Below, one piece after another: positions 46,401-57,685 of a stretch of 64,000 nucleotides of DNA (position 1 is its first letter; each line of letters opens with the position of its first letter). Origin of the DNA: Rhynchonema sp. JSB1_4 (taxonomy: Eukaryota; Nematoda; Chromadorea; Monhysterida; Xyalidae). The notes under the pieces were generated by a model. The model ran no database searches and was not told where the DNA came from. It was given only the letters and a program-made list of their open reading frames with translations. The position numbers and the translations under genes are program-made. Location of the stretch: the NCBI GenBank assembly GCA_030248065.1, contig JASAMV010005349.1:112940-176939 (forward strand), read 5' to 3'.

Positions 46401-47418
46401 ACCCGTGTCACCGTCAAAACTGGGCCACAACAAGGATCAGCGCAGAAAGTCTACTGAAAACGCCAAAGCCACCAGCCAAATGTCGGAAAATCACTGCGAA
46501 TCTCCGAGAAAGAAGAAGGCGCGCAGATCCGAGTCTGGAACGAAACAGCAAAGTGACGGATCATCGCCCAACGCCACCGATGGCGCCGAGTCACCCGAAT
46601 ACTTTGCCGGACCCGTACCGGAACTTGGGATCAGAGCTGCAGGGAAGGAAACGAAAGAGAAACGAATGTTGCTTGAAAGTTGGTACCGGTTTGATAAATT
46701 TATCCTGGAGTTTGAAATATTCAGCATGCACTGATCATCAAGTGATGTTCTTTCAAGAGCAGTAAGATTCGTTCTCAGCTTAGTCGCATTGAGGATGTCT
46801 TGGAGCACCGCCCGTCTGTGAAAACAAGACAGAGCTGGTCAAACCATCACTATGATCCTTTCTAATCGGCGTAGTTTTGGAATAAACCACTGGAACCTAT
46901 TTTTTTAGCCCAATCCCCAATTGCAGATCTACCGCTACAAGCCGACAAACTGCTGAGCGATGCACACGTGATGTTGTTGGAGGGTGGTCTGTTTTACGTG
47001 GCATCATTGAAGATCATCTCAGCCGACGCGATGCTGTACAGTGTGAGGAAGGAGGGACAACGCGCCAGTCGACCATATGTCATGTGTCAGGAGGAATTGC
47101 TCGCCAACGCTGTAAGTTGACACAAAGGGGCTGGAGGAGGTCGATGTAAGCGACATTGTCGTCTCGCAAGGCGCATACCCAATGTTATGATTTGGTGGTG
47201 CTGATGGGGGGTTTGGTCTGGCTGGCATTGACGTCTTACAATGTTTCATCTTCAACGTACATCACACCCGCTTTCAGTACAACGAGGTGCGTCTATCGCA
47301 CGTCGACCTTCTACATCCGGGTGATCGCGTGTGTGCGTTGTGGTCCGGTCAGTTGCAAGCCTTCTATCCGGGCACCGTTGAGGATGCGGTACACGAAAAG
47401 AAGGGCAGAGGTCGGTGA
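43495..47418 (+). CDS. chromatin protein with Tudor-like segment, TNRC18/BAHCC1/winged-eye-like
   Basis: Seven exons: 43495-43717, 45065-45244, 45639-45817, 46013-46112, 46205-46678, 46909-47111, 47278-47418. They total 1500 nt (499 aa). The N-terminal half is Ser/Pro/His-rich and probably disordered (NSSANSPSDNSSDSSG, PSPTQTPYKR). A conserved block LTIPEWAIGMTGREFEIRTQLK follows, then a basic, likely nuclear-localising segment (RSERQRQRKRKKAAA, PRKKKARRSE). The C-terminal part has LYSVRKEGQRASRPYVMCQEEL, then HPGDRVCALWSGQLQAFYPG, resembling the Tudor-like region that precedes the BAH domain in TNRC18/BAHCC1/winged eye. No BAH domain follows: a TGA ends the frame after EKKGRGR, though a GT donor at 47411 leaves further exons possible. 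Homology is by motif memory only. Intron 1 contains a 1.1-kb hairpin. Confidence 0.6.
43921..45011. repeat. 1.09-kb near-perfect fold-back in intron 1
   Basis: Ends TAAAGGTGCTGGTTAACAAC and GTTGTTAACCAGCAGCTTTA. The arms, about 530 bp each, match base for base for long stretches (GATCTTGGGGGGTAGTATAT; CAATTACAAATAAAAATCC; ACCCTACACAGCTCACACAATG and complements). The loop at about 44440-44490 contains GCTGAAACATTGCTG. ORFs mirrored on the two arms are by-products. No coding capacity for a transposase. Confidence 0.93.
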
Positions 47419-50400
47419 TGTAGCCTTTTGATGTATTTCTGTTTTCGTTTTTGTTCTATATTTTTGTTGCTTTTTGCACAATGAGCATTTAAAGCACACC
47501 GTTTGAAACAAACGCCGTTAGCTTTTTGCAACAAATTGGTAACATCTGTGGTGTGTGTACTTTCCTCCTGAACTGGTGCAATTGCGCACCTCAATAAGGG
47601 TCCCTGTTTTGCGTCAGGTTCCAAAACCTTCTCATTGTGCCCCCAAAAGTACCGTCATGAACATCCAAAAAAAACGTTGTGCGCTTCCATTGCACACGTT
47701 ACCACTGTGTGTGACGCGCGTAAAAAAACGACTGCGCAGTAACGAGTTTGTTATTGTCGGGCGCATCCGCTCTAGCAGCGTGTCGCAGCTTGTTCTGTTT
47801 TCTGTGCGCGTGTTGCCACCCAAGCTTAGGGGTGCTCTTTCCTGCAAGCCAGCACAGCGGGCCCCGACGCATGGGAGTCCCTGCTTGCGGTCTCGCTGCT
47901 GAACCAGGAACTAAAAAGGTTGCAATCTCTTGCTTTATGCTCAATCCACGGGGATGCAAGGAAGTTTCGGGCGCTGTTTGTTTTGCACAGTTGGATAATA
48001 TTGTGGGTTGATACACCGAAATTTGGAACCTGTATGGTACCCGTGGAACCTTTGGTGGAACGTTAAAGCTTGAATGGTTCGGTTTTTTCTTCATGCTTGT
48101 TTGTGTGACTGGTTGGTTTGCTCTCTGGGGAACCTGTTTGGCCTGGGTTGCGTGTTTGAAGTTCGTTTTGATGCGGCGATTTTGAGATCCAGGAGCACAA
48201 TCTTTCATTTTAGAGAACGCTGTTGCAAATGTTGTGAGGTCATGAAACTTGCGGAATGCGTTTGCGTTAAAGTGCATGCATGAACATGAAAGTTACGCGT
48301 AAAAACAGGTTTCGTGTTCTATGTACCCATTCCCTAAATTTCACAAGCAAAAACTTCATTTGCACAGCAACCAAGTGGATGTACGACGGACTGTTTATGT
48401 TCCAAACATATTTTTAACGTTGACATTATTTTATCAAGCAAACCATGCGTTCCAGACCTGTTTTTTTATATATTCCGCCAGCTAATAGTAAAATGACATA
48501 ATACACACACGGACAGGAACGATAAAATACACCATGTTCGTAGTCAAAAATTGTTTTGGTCATGTGATGTCATGCTTTCATGTCTGTGCACCTATATGTT
48601 TTAAGTTTAGGTACCGTTTTTTGCATAATTCGCAATAATATTCTCAAAGTTGCACCAGACACACACGGTTGGTGTTTGTGTATTGTGTTGTGACGCATGC
48701 ATGGTTCTTCCAGTCCAAACAAAAAATAACGTGTTCAACAAAAGCGGTTTAGGACGCGGGGTTTACATAAAAAAAAGTTGTTTGGGATAGTGAAATGCGA
48801 AATAGTGGACGTTTTACTGGACATCGGATTGCTTGGTTGTGACACAGAAACTCGCACGTGACTGTGCTTGTTCTGTGGTTTCGGTCAAAACCATTTGACG
48901 AAACCGAATTTGGACTATTACATACTGTAATTTATCACTCACGTAACTTCCAAGCTGGACACACTGGCCAGAAACGGAAATTGTGAAATATCAACCTCGA
49001 GCTACGACCAGAGGTCCGGATCGGGCAAGACCGGACCACCGTCTTTTACTTTTTGATCAGACCGGGCCGGGCCGCAGATTTGGGCGACCGGGCCGGGCCG
49101 GAGTCGAGGAGCCCAGCCCGATCGAGACCTCTGAGCTCCACTAATGTAATGGGTTTCCTGGTGCAAGTGATACAACTTTGACGTCATCACGTGCTTAGAA
49201 TAGGCCGAAGAGCCATCTGCAAGAACGTGAAGAAAAGGTCGACATAAATATAAACAGCATGGCGAGTTTCAGTGCTCGAACCTTGCAGATTACGGCGAGA
49301 ACGGCTCAAGCGCGGTGCTTCAATTGTTTGTTCTTGGGTTAAACTTCGCTCTCATGAGTGTATGTACAATAGCCAAGTATACATGACGGTACCTGTGTCC
49401 AAATTGTATGAACGTAGAGTCTGTTCCCCAGACCGGCGTAGTCTTTGTGTACCAGCAAGTTCCGGTTGCAGTTCTTCTCATTTGTTGTTCCTATCATGAA
49501 TATGACCAAATTCTACGAATTCTCAAAAAATGCGTGTACTTCTCGTGCGTTTGTCACCACCAGTGTTCAGTTTTTACAGTCTGACCTGAATGAAGTATGT
49601 TCTGCTGACTGACTGTCGTGCCCAACCAACAAGGACGAGGGGCGAACCCAAGTAAAATGCTATGTATGTACATTGGTTTCATGCGAGCTCAAGCCATGAT
49701 TTTATCCAATGCCGGCGTTTTTATGCCCTTTCGGTTTTGTGAGCGTATAGTGCAGATAAAAAACGACTGAAATATAATTCCGTGCTAAGCCATTGCTAAG
49801 CGGCAACGCACTGTATAATGCGCGATAGCAGGGCACTTTGTTGAAACGGGGTGCCTGCGTGACATAATAATGCTTGTGGGGTGCCCCCCTTTCAAACTAA
49901 CATCTGCGTGGTACCAGGCACGCACGTGCGTAGGCCCGTTCAGCTCATGATAAGTGCTGCCGAACGCTTTTTTAGTTTTTAGCTTTCCAAGTAAACAACG
50001 AAGAATAAACAAAATACTTTGTGTAACGTGTTTTGTTGCACTAGGGGCAGAACAGGGGCTTAGAAATTACAATAAATGAATTAGGTGCATTGCAAAAACA
50101 TGGACACCTCATCAAACATGCAAACTTATACATCGGATATAAAGTTGGGTGCCTGGCACGCTAAGTGTGCCCCACACAGCGTTTGTGTAGGTTGTTCTCT
50201 GGGGCGGCGCCTGCTTAGTTAGCTGTAATTGGAACACTGCACAACTACTATGTACTGTATATGTAGTAATAAATAAAAATTCTGGAGAACAAGAAGGTTG
50301 TTGTAGGTACGGTTGCGCAGGGGACTGTGCTTGCTTGGTTGTTGATGGAATGTTTAGAAGATTTGGCTCTTTTTATACAAGTACATGTATACATAGTATA

Positions 50401-50558
50401 TATTATACATTGACAAATACGTATACGTTTTCACAACATTAGTGTCACACATTTTCAAATTCACATGCATATGTACATACATGCACAACACAGTGAGGGA
50501 CATCTTAATTACAAAGTACAGAGCAGATTAACTTATAGTTTGTACAGGTCTTATGTAT
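47419..50558. other. gene-poor interval before the palindrome
   Basis: No exon was recognised. A GC-rich patch at 49010-49130 repeats GACCGGGCCGGGCC-type words between paired GAGGTC/GACCTC blocks, probably part of a TE. No BAH-domain exons that would extend the upstream gene were seen. Confidence 0.4.
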
Positions 50559-50571
50559 GTACAACCAAGTT

Positions 50572-51114
50572 CTACATGTGCGGCACAGCAACCACATGAT
50601 TATTGGAATGAGGGTGGTGGTGGTCATGCTCATGCTTCCCTTGATAATCAGGCTCAGTGCCAATGTCCTGATGTGACCCGTGATGGTGTGGGTGTCCAAT
50701 ATGACGAAAGAATCGCAAAATTCGATCTTGCCAGTTTCCGTGATGATGTTTCACACCACTATCCACGGACAGGCTTCGACCATTACGATCCTGTTCAGAC
50801 TCGGAGATCTTGGCCTGAGACCGTTTCAACGTTTTGTCCTTGTCATAGCTGATGCGCTCAATTGTGCTGAAGCGCACGCGTTTGTCGGACGCATTTGTGA
50901 CCGGGTCGAGACTGGGAGTTGAATCACCGCTTGCTGAGGCTGCTTGGCTTGAATCGATCGTTGTTGTTGTTGTTGTTGTTGTTTCGGTCTCTGATACAGT
51001 GTATTCGCATTGTAGTGAGCGACAGCTTTGCACTGCTCCTAAGCACTCCACAGCAAAGTGACCGAAGTACGGTTTCAGGTTCCCGTTAATGTGGACAGTC
51101 TTAACGGACGTCAT
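50572..51114 (-). CDS. gene F, left copy: Thr/His-rich protein with RVRF motif, 180 aa
   Basis: Single-exon ORF; unrecognised. Met at 51114 (MTSVKTVHINGN). It has a run of eight Thr, a basic/acidic core KRVRFSTIERISYDKDKT (RVRF fits the PP1-docking RVxF pattern; inference only), a Ser-rich stretch and a His-rich C-terminus (HHHGN, HPHHHG, HDHHHPHS). Comparison with the right copy shows triplet-preserving indels (NGR against KVHGR; Thr run lengths), supporting this frame as coding. It starts 23 nt after the stop of gene G on the same strand. Confidence 0.65.
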   Translation of the reverse strand: MTSVKTVHINGNLKPYFGHFAVECLGAVQSCRSLQCEYTVSETETTTTTTTTIDSSQAASASGDSTPSLDPVTNASDKRVRFSTIERISYDKDKTLKRSQAKISESEQDRNGRSLSVDSGVKHHHGNWQDRILRFFRHIGHPHHHGSHQDIGTEPDYQGKHEHDHHHPHSNNHVVAVPHM

Positions 51115-51137
51115 GGGTTACAAAAAACCAAAAACAA

Positions 51138-51976
51138 TTAAAAGATCTCGCCATTTTCTTCCCTATCCCCCTGTCGATCGCTATTTTCGCTGGCCGTCCT
51201 GTCGCTGTCAAACACTTGTCTCAGATCAGCACAGCTGGCCTGTTCTTTCACCTCAACGATATCGTCCAGCGTTGGGTGTTGTAGCGAGGTGCGGCGATTT
51301 CTGCAGAATTACTGATTTTGCATTTTGAGAATTGTAAAACTTCCAAAAAAGCGAAAATGATTCAAGAATCAGCCAACCTGCTAAAACTCGGCTTGTGTGC
51401 ACCAAAATTGACCGGCGGAGTTGTAGGGTGTGTTTTATCGGGCGAGCTCGATGTCGGGGACTGTGATTTGTGCAGTGTGGATGCGGCTTTGGGTGGACTC
51501 GCAGCGCTCATTGACACCGTGCGTCGTTGTGCTGTCACTTGTCGCACTGGGATGGCCTTGCTAGAACAATCAAATGAAAATGATTATTCTCATAAAACCC
51601 GTTGACGGTTGGACCGGAACCCCTGGCTTGATCACGTGATTGTATCACGTTGTCACCATTGTTTCGGCCACCGTAAAACTTGTTCATGATTTCATCGGTA
51701 AGTTTTCCTTTTTGACCAAGTTAGATCCGAATCCGATCACGAAGTTCGACACCGGCCTAGATTAAGATCGATTCCTTGGAAAAATCAGCCGAACACTTTT
51801 GTCTCTAACGTTTTATTCCTGGCGTCTCTGGTGTTCAAGAACAACGCCGGTGCACTGTTCCGTTTCTGCTGCAATCGTGTCATCGTCGTTTTCTGACTCG
51901 GGCCCGCTCGTTTTGCGCCCGGGAATTGGCCGTACAAATCGTAGTTGGACTTTATTAACGGAGCCGTCAATGCCAT
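51138..51976 (-). CDS. gene G, left copy: Ser/Pro-rich protein, 175 aa
   Basis: Three exons: 51976-51795, 51560-51378, 51300-51138, totalling 528 nt. Begins MALTAPLIKSNYDLYGQFPG; the middle is Ser/Thr/Pro-rich and basic (RRTVSMSAASPPK, SPTSSSPDK), and the C-terminus is acidic (DREENGEIF). RRTS/RRTV are possible basophilic-kinase sites. No domain was recognised; probably disordered. Exon 3 length (163 nt) is identical on the right arm; exons 1 and 2 differ by 3 and 6 nt, preserving frame. Gene F follows after 23 nt. Confidence 0.68.
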
Positions 51977-52945
51977 TGTTTTGCCTGGAATCGATAGGAA
52001 ATATATTTAGCCGTGTGCAGCTTGGATCAACTAACGTTAATTGAAGGTTTCTTGCTCACCCTTAATGTAATCTTGGTGGACATAAAATGTCTAAGATTGG
52101 CCGAAAAGCTGCAGCTGTGTGTAACTTCTGACAGGTCCCATCGGCCTCGTGACATTGTTGTGTACGGGTAATAAGGACATGCGACGCCCCCAGTTTACTG
52201 ATAACAAGCACGCTTAAGTGAAAAACTTTCAGCCTATCAAGTTCCAGTTCTGGAAGTCGGACATTTTATTGAAATTAAAACTCGGAGCATCTTAGAACTG
52301 TTTCGAGCAAAAAAATGTTATCACCGCCTTTATACAGTATCTAAAAGTTGTTTTTATCGTGACAGTTTTTCGGAGCCGGGTGGTGGGGCATGCCCCGGGC
52401 CGGTCTAGCTGATGGACTTGACTTTGTTAATCGGTGGTGGTTCCACGTCGAAGTTCTGCGGTACCGAAAAAGGTTTAGAGGTCGAAAACCGGACTGCTTT
52501 TGACCAAAGTGTGTTAAAACATTCGCATCTCAAAACTTCAGGTGCATAATTATACATTATGTTGCCGTCACCATTTGACTAAAGCAAAATGTTGAAACTC
52601 TTTGGCAACCAGCCGGTCTTGTCTAGACAACCCAAGCGTACTGCATTGTGTTTAGCGTGTGTCCCTGGCGGAAGTTTACAGCTCCATCAAATTAGAAGCA
52701 AGACCATTTTACGACTTTTAATGCCGAATTTTATTTTGGAACTTTGCGTATATGTAAAAGATTTGTCCAGGCATTCAAAGCAATAAAATTAAAAATATTC
52801 ACTGCAATGTTATTTACAAGAATGTTCGCCTAAAACGTCATGATCAATATGGCATAATGTGCACTGACAATATAAAAGGTTATGATTGAGTACAAAATCG
52901 TAAATATTGGGCACTGATCTGTGGTCAATTTGAAACATCAGGGCA

Positions 52946-54547
52946 TCAAACAGCATCGCTTTTTCGGCGTCTGTGGAAGGCCAATTTCATGAATCGTTTT
53001 CTCAGCCTATCCATGGTACCCGTTCTGCTCCTTCGCTCATCGTTATGATTCTGCCCATCGCCGCCGGAGTCGACGTCAAATTGAAAATCATCAGAATTAT
53101 CCAGTGACTGCCATTGACACTGTTGGCGTCTGAAAAAAGCGAACGTTATTTGTTTGATATCATGGTGTCACATCATTATTGTTACCCTTTTATAGCGGTT
53201 TGGTCGCATATCTGTCGCTGAGACCCTATCTGTTATCCTGTACGCAGTGAATATTCTCCGCAGCGACCAAGGATGCCGAATCTTGATCACGTCACTATAA
53301 GGAGGGTAGATTGCAACTTCATCATAGAATTTTACGTTTGATGTGACTCGGCTAGCTGGATCATTATTCAAACCACACCATAAAATCAATCACCTGAAAT
53401 CCGCTCTTCGGCCACGTCCCCTCTCTGAACACACAGACTGTTGTCCACCGCACAGCGGCACCGGCGGTGGTTTTCGAATGTAACGACCGTTTTGTGGCTT
53501 TCGATTATCTGATGTTTCATGGACAAAATCGACATCGTCATCTGTCAGTTCATTTATTGATGATGTGCTGCTGTACTTTCGTATAATGCCGCGACCCGGC
53601 GGATGGCACGTGACCACGGCTGGAATGGTGAAACATTTTCATGTGCAGAAACTTTGCATCTCTGTAGAATTTCAAATCTTCATCACAATTTTTTATTCAA
53701 TTGACACACACATTTGTCAGACTGCGTCCTGATTTTCTCCATGTCGCTGCCATCAATAATATGACAGGGAATGAGTGTCTGCTCCAAACTGTCCTGCCTT
53801 TGTTGCACTATGAGCGCCGTTTTGCTGCCCCTTCGCAGCTGGCGGTTGATCATCGCGTCGAAATCCGTCACCTCGATTGTCACCTAAGAAAGCGCGCCTG
53901 TAGCTCAGCGGACCAGCATAGTTGCAAAGATGAAATACCAGGGTTCTATACCCACTTGGGGCTGAACGGAGCATCTTCGACGTTGTTGGTGATTGCGTTT
54001 CTGTGTCTTTCGACTGGGGGTTGATTCATGACTGCTTCGGCTGCTTGGGTTTGAATTTGAAGCGCTTCGTCTTGATTGTGAACTGCTTGCATGCACCTCG
54101 GACCGACTCCTGTGATTTTTCAATGGCGTTATGTGTCAATATAATATCCGGTCATCATGAGTGATGTAAAACATCACAGGAAACCAACCGTTTCCTCATG
54201 ACCTTTACGATTTGTCCCGACGGCGGGGTGATGTTTGCTGCACTCGGACTTATCGGGCTATTAGACCCTGTTGAGCCTTTCGAGGACTTCTTGTTCAAAT
54301 GTAGTCGAAGTCTAAAAACACATTTTTTGTCTTGGACGATTGATAGAATTGTGATGTTTCAAAGAATATCCAATAATCACCTGTTATCATTTGACTGCGC
54401 CCGAGGCCGGACCAGACCATCGCTTTCGACGACTGCTGTTGAATAGTAGTACTCGGGAATGGAGTGATTCTGGCTGAGTGGCTCACTCGTCTGTTTAGTG
54501 CACACGAGGTTCGAACGGTTCATTAGATTGGTGCGAGAGAATAACAT
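52946..54547 (-). CDS. gene E, left copy: Ser/Arg-rich protein, 341 aa
   Basis: Six exons: 54547-54381, 54311-54189, 54109-53956, 53883-53712, 53619-53394, 53129-52946, totalling 1026 nt. Unrecognised. Starts MLFSRTNLMNR (an acceptor-like AG lies 41 nt upstream, so a non-coding or longer first exon is possible). Segments: KKSSKGSTGSNSPISPS, an RS-rich basic block, a compact conserved-looking exon (VTDFDAMINRQLRRGSKTAL, IPCHIIDGSDMEKI), then RKYSSTSSINELTDDDVDFV and a basic C-terminus (DRLRKRFMKLAFHRRRKSDAV). All six exon lengths are identical on the right arm, so both copies remain open. Intron 3 consists almost entirely of a tRNA-like sequence. Confidence 0.7.
53894..53963 (+). tRNA. tRNA-like (probably pseudo) sequence filling intron 3 of gene E, left arm
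   Basis: A-box-like TAGCTCAGCGG and B-box-like GGGTTCTATACCC are about 40 bp apart, antisense to gene E. The acceptor stem does not pair well and no anticodon arm can be assigned, so this is tRNA-derived rather than a functional tRNA. The host intron is 53955-53884 (72 bp). Confidence 0.4.
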
Positions 54548-54619
54548 TTTATCAATAGAATGTATTCTTGTCAGTGTTGAAAGAGTTTCTGAAAGAATAC
54601 TTGAAAATATCAATTATGT

Positions 54620-56823
54620 GACATCAAGAAGTCGCTGAAGTTCTGAACCGAACTTCATCCTCACAAGTAGCCTCATTATGTGGAGCTGAATCAACTGAAA
54701 ACACGCTGAATCGCACGTGCACTTCGTTAAGATTTATTTTGGCGGCCAAGCTGTTTCTTTAATATATTATAATGAAACATGATAGAGTTAAAAACGGTAT
54801 ACCTCTGTGCGTCATTCAATCCAAACATCAACAAAGTTGGCATGGCAACGTAAGTGAAAGAGGCATATTGATAAAACTGACCTTTCTGTTGCTGATACAC
54901 AGATTTTGCTATGATTAAACTTACAGTATATGTTTACCTGGGTGGTGACGGTGAATGACGGCAACAAGACCAATGGAAAAGTTATGAATTTGAAATCATG
55001 TGGTGGCGCTGTCTGTTCACACCGCTGCTCTGATTAGTCAGCGGAGGTTGACCTCGTATTCAGCGTGGCTTAGTGCGGATAAACAGCTTTGGGACGAAAA
55101 CATCTGGCCAATGTTTATGATACTAGTAACTTTGGATGGAAGCCAAGTGACATGAAGGAATAGGCTCCACAGTGGTGCGGAGACGGACAGGAAAGAAATC
55201 TTTTGCGCCGTTCTGTGCGTGAAACAAAATTCACTCGTTCCAGACAGCGCTCGTTTTCACGAGTCCCACAGATTCGACTCAGGTGCAAGAGCCAGTGTGT
55301 CCGGACTTTGTCCCACGCAAAACACTATTAAAATATCCAAAAAGGGTCGTGTGACTCGGTGACTGGGTGTCTGTGTGGGCTAAGTGACTCCATGGACTTG
55401 TTGTGTCCGCTACACAATAAAGATAAGCTCATTAGACTGGATAGGACGCTCGTGAGAGGATAACAGCACGCGCCTCGGAAAATACGTTAGTGTAAATGTT
55501 TTATGTATCATATTCAAACGGTTTCCTCAAGGCTTGAAACTACTGTATATGTAGCTACGTACAGAGTAAAGCTTTTCTGATGATTCCACGGTTATTTGAT
55601 AACCCTGATTAGACGCACATGTTGAGTGTCCGAAAAACGAGTTGATGTTTTGTGTGATGATGCATCAAAACTGTTTTCAACGGGTCAAATTAGTTTCGTT
55701 TTTGTCACCTTGAATAACAAGAGGTGCAGCTCATGTACTTGTTATGACGTGAGTTGGGTACATACAGTACAGTAAGTACATTTTGACGTAGCTCGACGTC
55801 ACCTGGTGACAAATAGGCATTCGGTTCTTAATAATCAAAAGCTGATGACGCTTCTAAGATCGAAACTATGTACATACATAACCAGTGAGCAAGACTCCCT
55901 CGAGCCTGAAATCCGAGATTGACCATAAGTCTTCTGCTTATTGTAAGAACGAATAGCAATCAAGTGAAGCGGAACAGGGGAGATAAGCAAAAAACAGAAC
56001 TAGAGTATGATGTAGGTCCAGTTTGTGTCCGCAGAGTTGATTGAGCTCTTGAGGCAGCCCCGCCCGCCGTGGGCACATTTCATATTGCTGAGTTACAGTA
56101 GATGATTACCGGAGGATATGAGGTTGTTTTGCCAGTTAAAAATAAACTGATCAGTTTCAGCAGTCTTTGGGTTCTCCCGGAAGAAAACAATGACAGCGCG
56201 GTTCGTTTGTTGTCCAGAAGCATTCCGCTTGAGCGCAGAACTTGAACTATTCATAAACCGGTATACCAAGCAGAATACAGTGATACAAATATACATACAA
56301 TAAAGCTTGATATCGCAGTGGTTGATACATAAATAATGCGTGCACTTGGTTGACTATTTTTAGACAAAAACAAGAAAATATTTTTTGGTCTGGCCTCCGC
56401 CCGCAGTCTGGTTTCTCAGAAAAACGAAGAAATCTAATTTCGAATGCAGCTGCGCACGAAAACGTCCAGTTTGCACAGAAGGACAAAGAGTTTGCACCAC
56501 CGGGAGCTGATCACCAACGTCTTGCATACCGGGACGTGCTGTGCCTACGTTACAGTGGTACACTCGACGGTTCTGATTTCAAGAAATGTCGTTTTATTCG
56601 AGTTCCTGATATTGGTCGTCATGAGATTGCTGAGCTGAGTGGGACTCTGGTCGCACGATCCAGATCTACACAGTCCATACTTGATTGAATACGGCATGCT
56701 GTATAACATAAAGCTCTCAATTCTGACAAGACATTTTAAACAGTGTGTATGGGTACGGCGATACGAAAAAAGGCCTCGATTATCAATAAAATACCACAGC
56801 AGTAACTAAAAATAACGGGTTCT
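54620..56823. other. inner part of left arm, no gene recognised
   Basis: About 2.2 kb mirrored at 57686-59820. Contains conserved-by-duplication sequence but no supported exon. It may hold the shared 5' region or promoter of gene E on each arm. Confidence 0.4.
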
Positions 56824-57685
56824 ATAGAGACTGAGCCACGTGCGAGGCTCGTTCAGTCCGCATGCACGTGCCAACAATTTCGTTACAAATTCATTCAAAC
56901 GTAAGCAAACCTTATTTGGCCCGTCCTCCCGACAGGCATAAGGACCTACACACAGGTTCCGCATAGTTGTTATTGAAAAGCTCACGTAAACAAATTTCAT
57001 AAAGTGCAACTCTCTCTCTCTGTGAGGGAGCTGTAAAGCATGTACCTACAGTTGTACGGACCAGCAACTTCGAACACGTGCCAGCTATTCAACAGGAACC
57101 CTAAAACTCTTTCAAGTCAGCCGGGAAAGTAAGCAACTTATTTGAGAATACAATACAGCGCAAGTTAACAGATGGGAAGTACCGGACATGTCAGTTATGA
57201 CGCAAGTATATTTGCAAGCGATTAGCCTAATAGATCCAGATGGTACGGTACAATGTTGTGTCACGTGGTGGTTGTTTATCGATTAAATGCCAAGGAGGTG
57301 CTCGTGGGCGCCGCTGGTGGCCAGGAAGGGTACATATCCCGATGTGATTAATAAAATTTCCTACACAATTGCAGATGACAGGACCCGCATGCAAAAATGA
57401 TATATCGGCAAATGTGTTGAGATTTGAGCATAAACAACAAGCAGTAGGATATTCTGCTTGATGCACACAACTGTATGGTCAGGGTCAGTCCAGTGCCTTT
57501 GGCTCTGTAATCAAACCAATATGAAAAAAAGCAACTGAAGCACCTTCTCGAATTGAAAAAACAAAGCCCTAATGAGCGTCTCAATAACACTTGGGGTGTA
57601 TTTTGTGGGAGGAGGGAATAAGTTTGTTAGAATGATTTATAAGAAATTGTTGGAGTGATGGGATGAAGAGTGAGTGGCTCAGTCT
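56824..57685. other. single-copy spacer of the palindrome
   Basis: About 0.86 kb with no inverted partner in the window and no recognisable gene. The E genes on the two arms point away from it, so it could act as a shared bidirectional upstream region (inference). Confidence 0.55.

Larger units (their letters stand above)
50559..56823. repeat. left arm of giant palindrome
   Basis: Inverted copy of 57686-63987. Correspondence was checked at many points: the F stop (50572 against 63974), G start (51976/62497), E exon lengths, CATGATAGAGTTAAAAACGGTATAC near 54775/59640, and the inner edge AAAAATAACG at 56815 against CGTTATTTTT at 57692. Divergence by eye is a few to about ten percent, with small indels. 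Confidence 0.93.
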
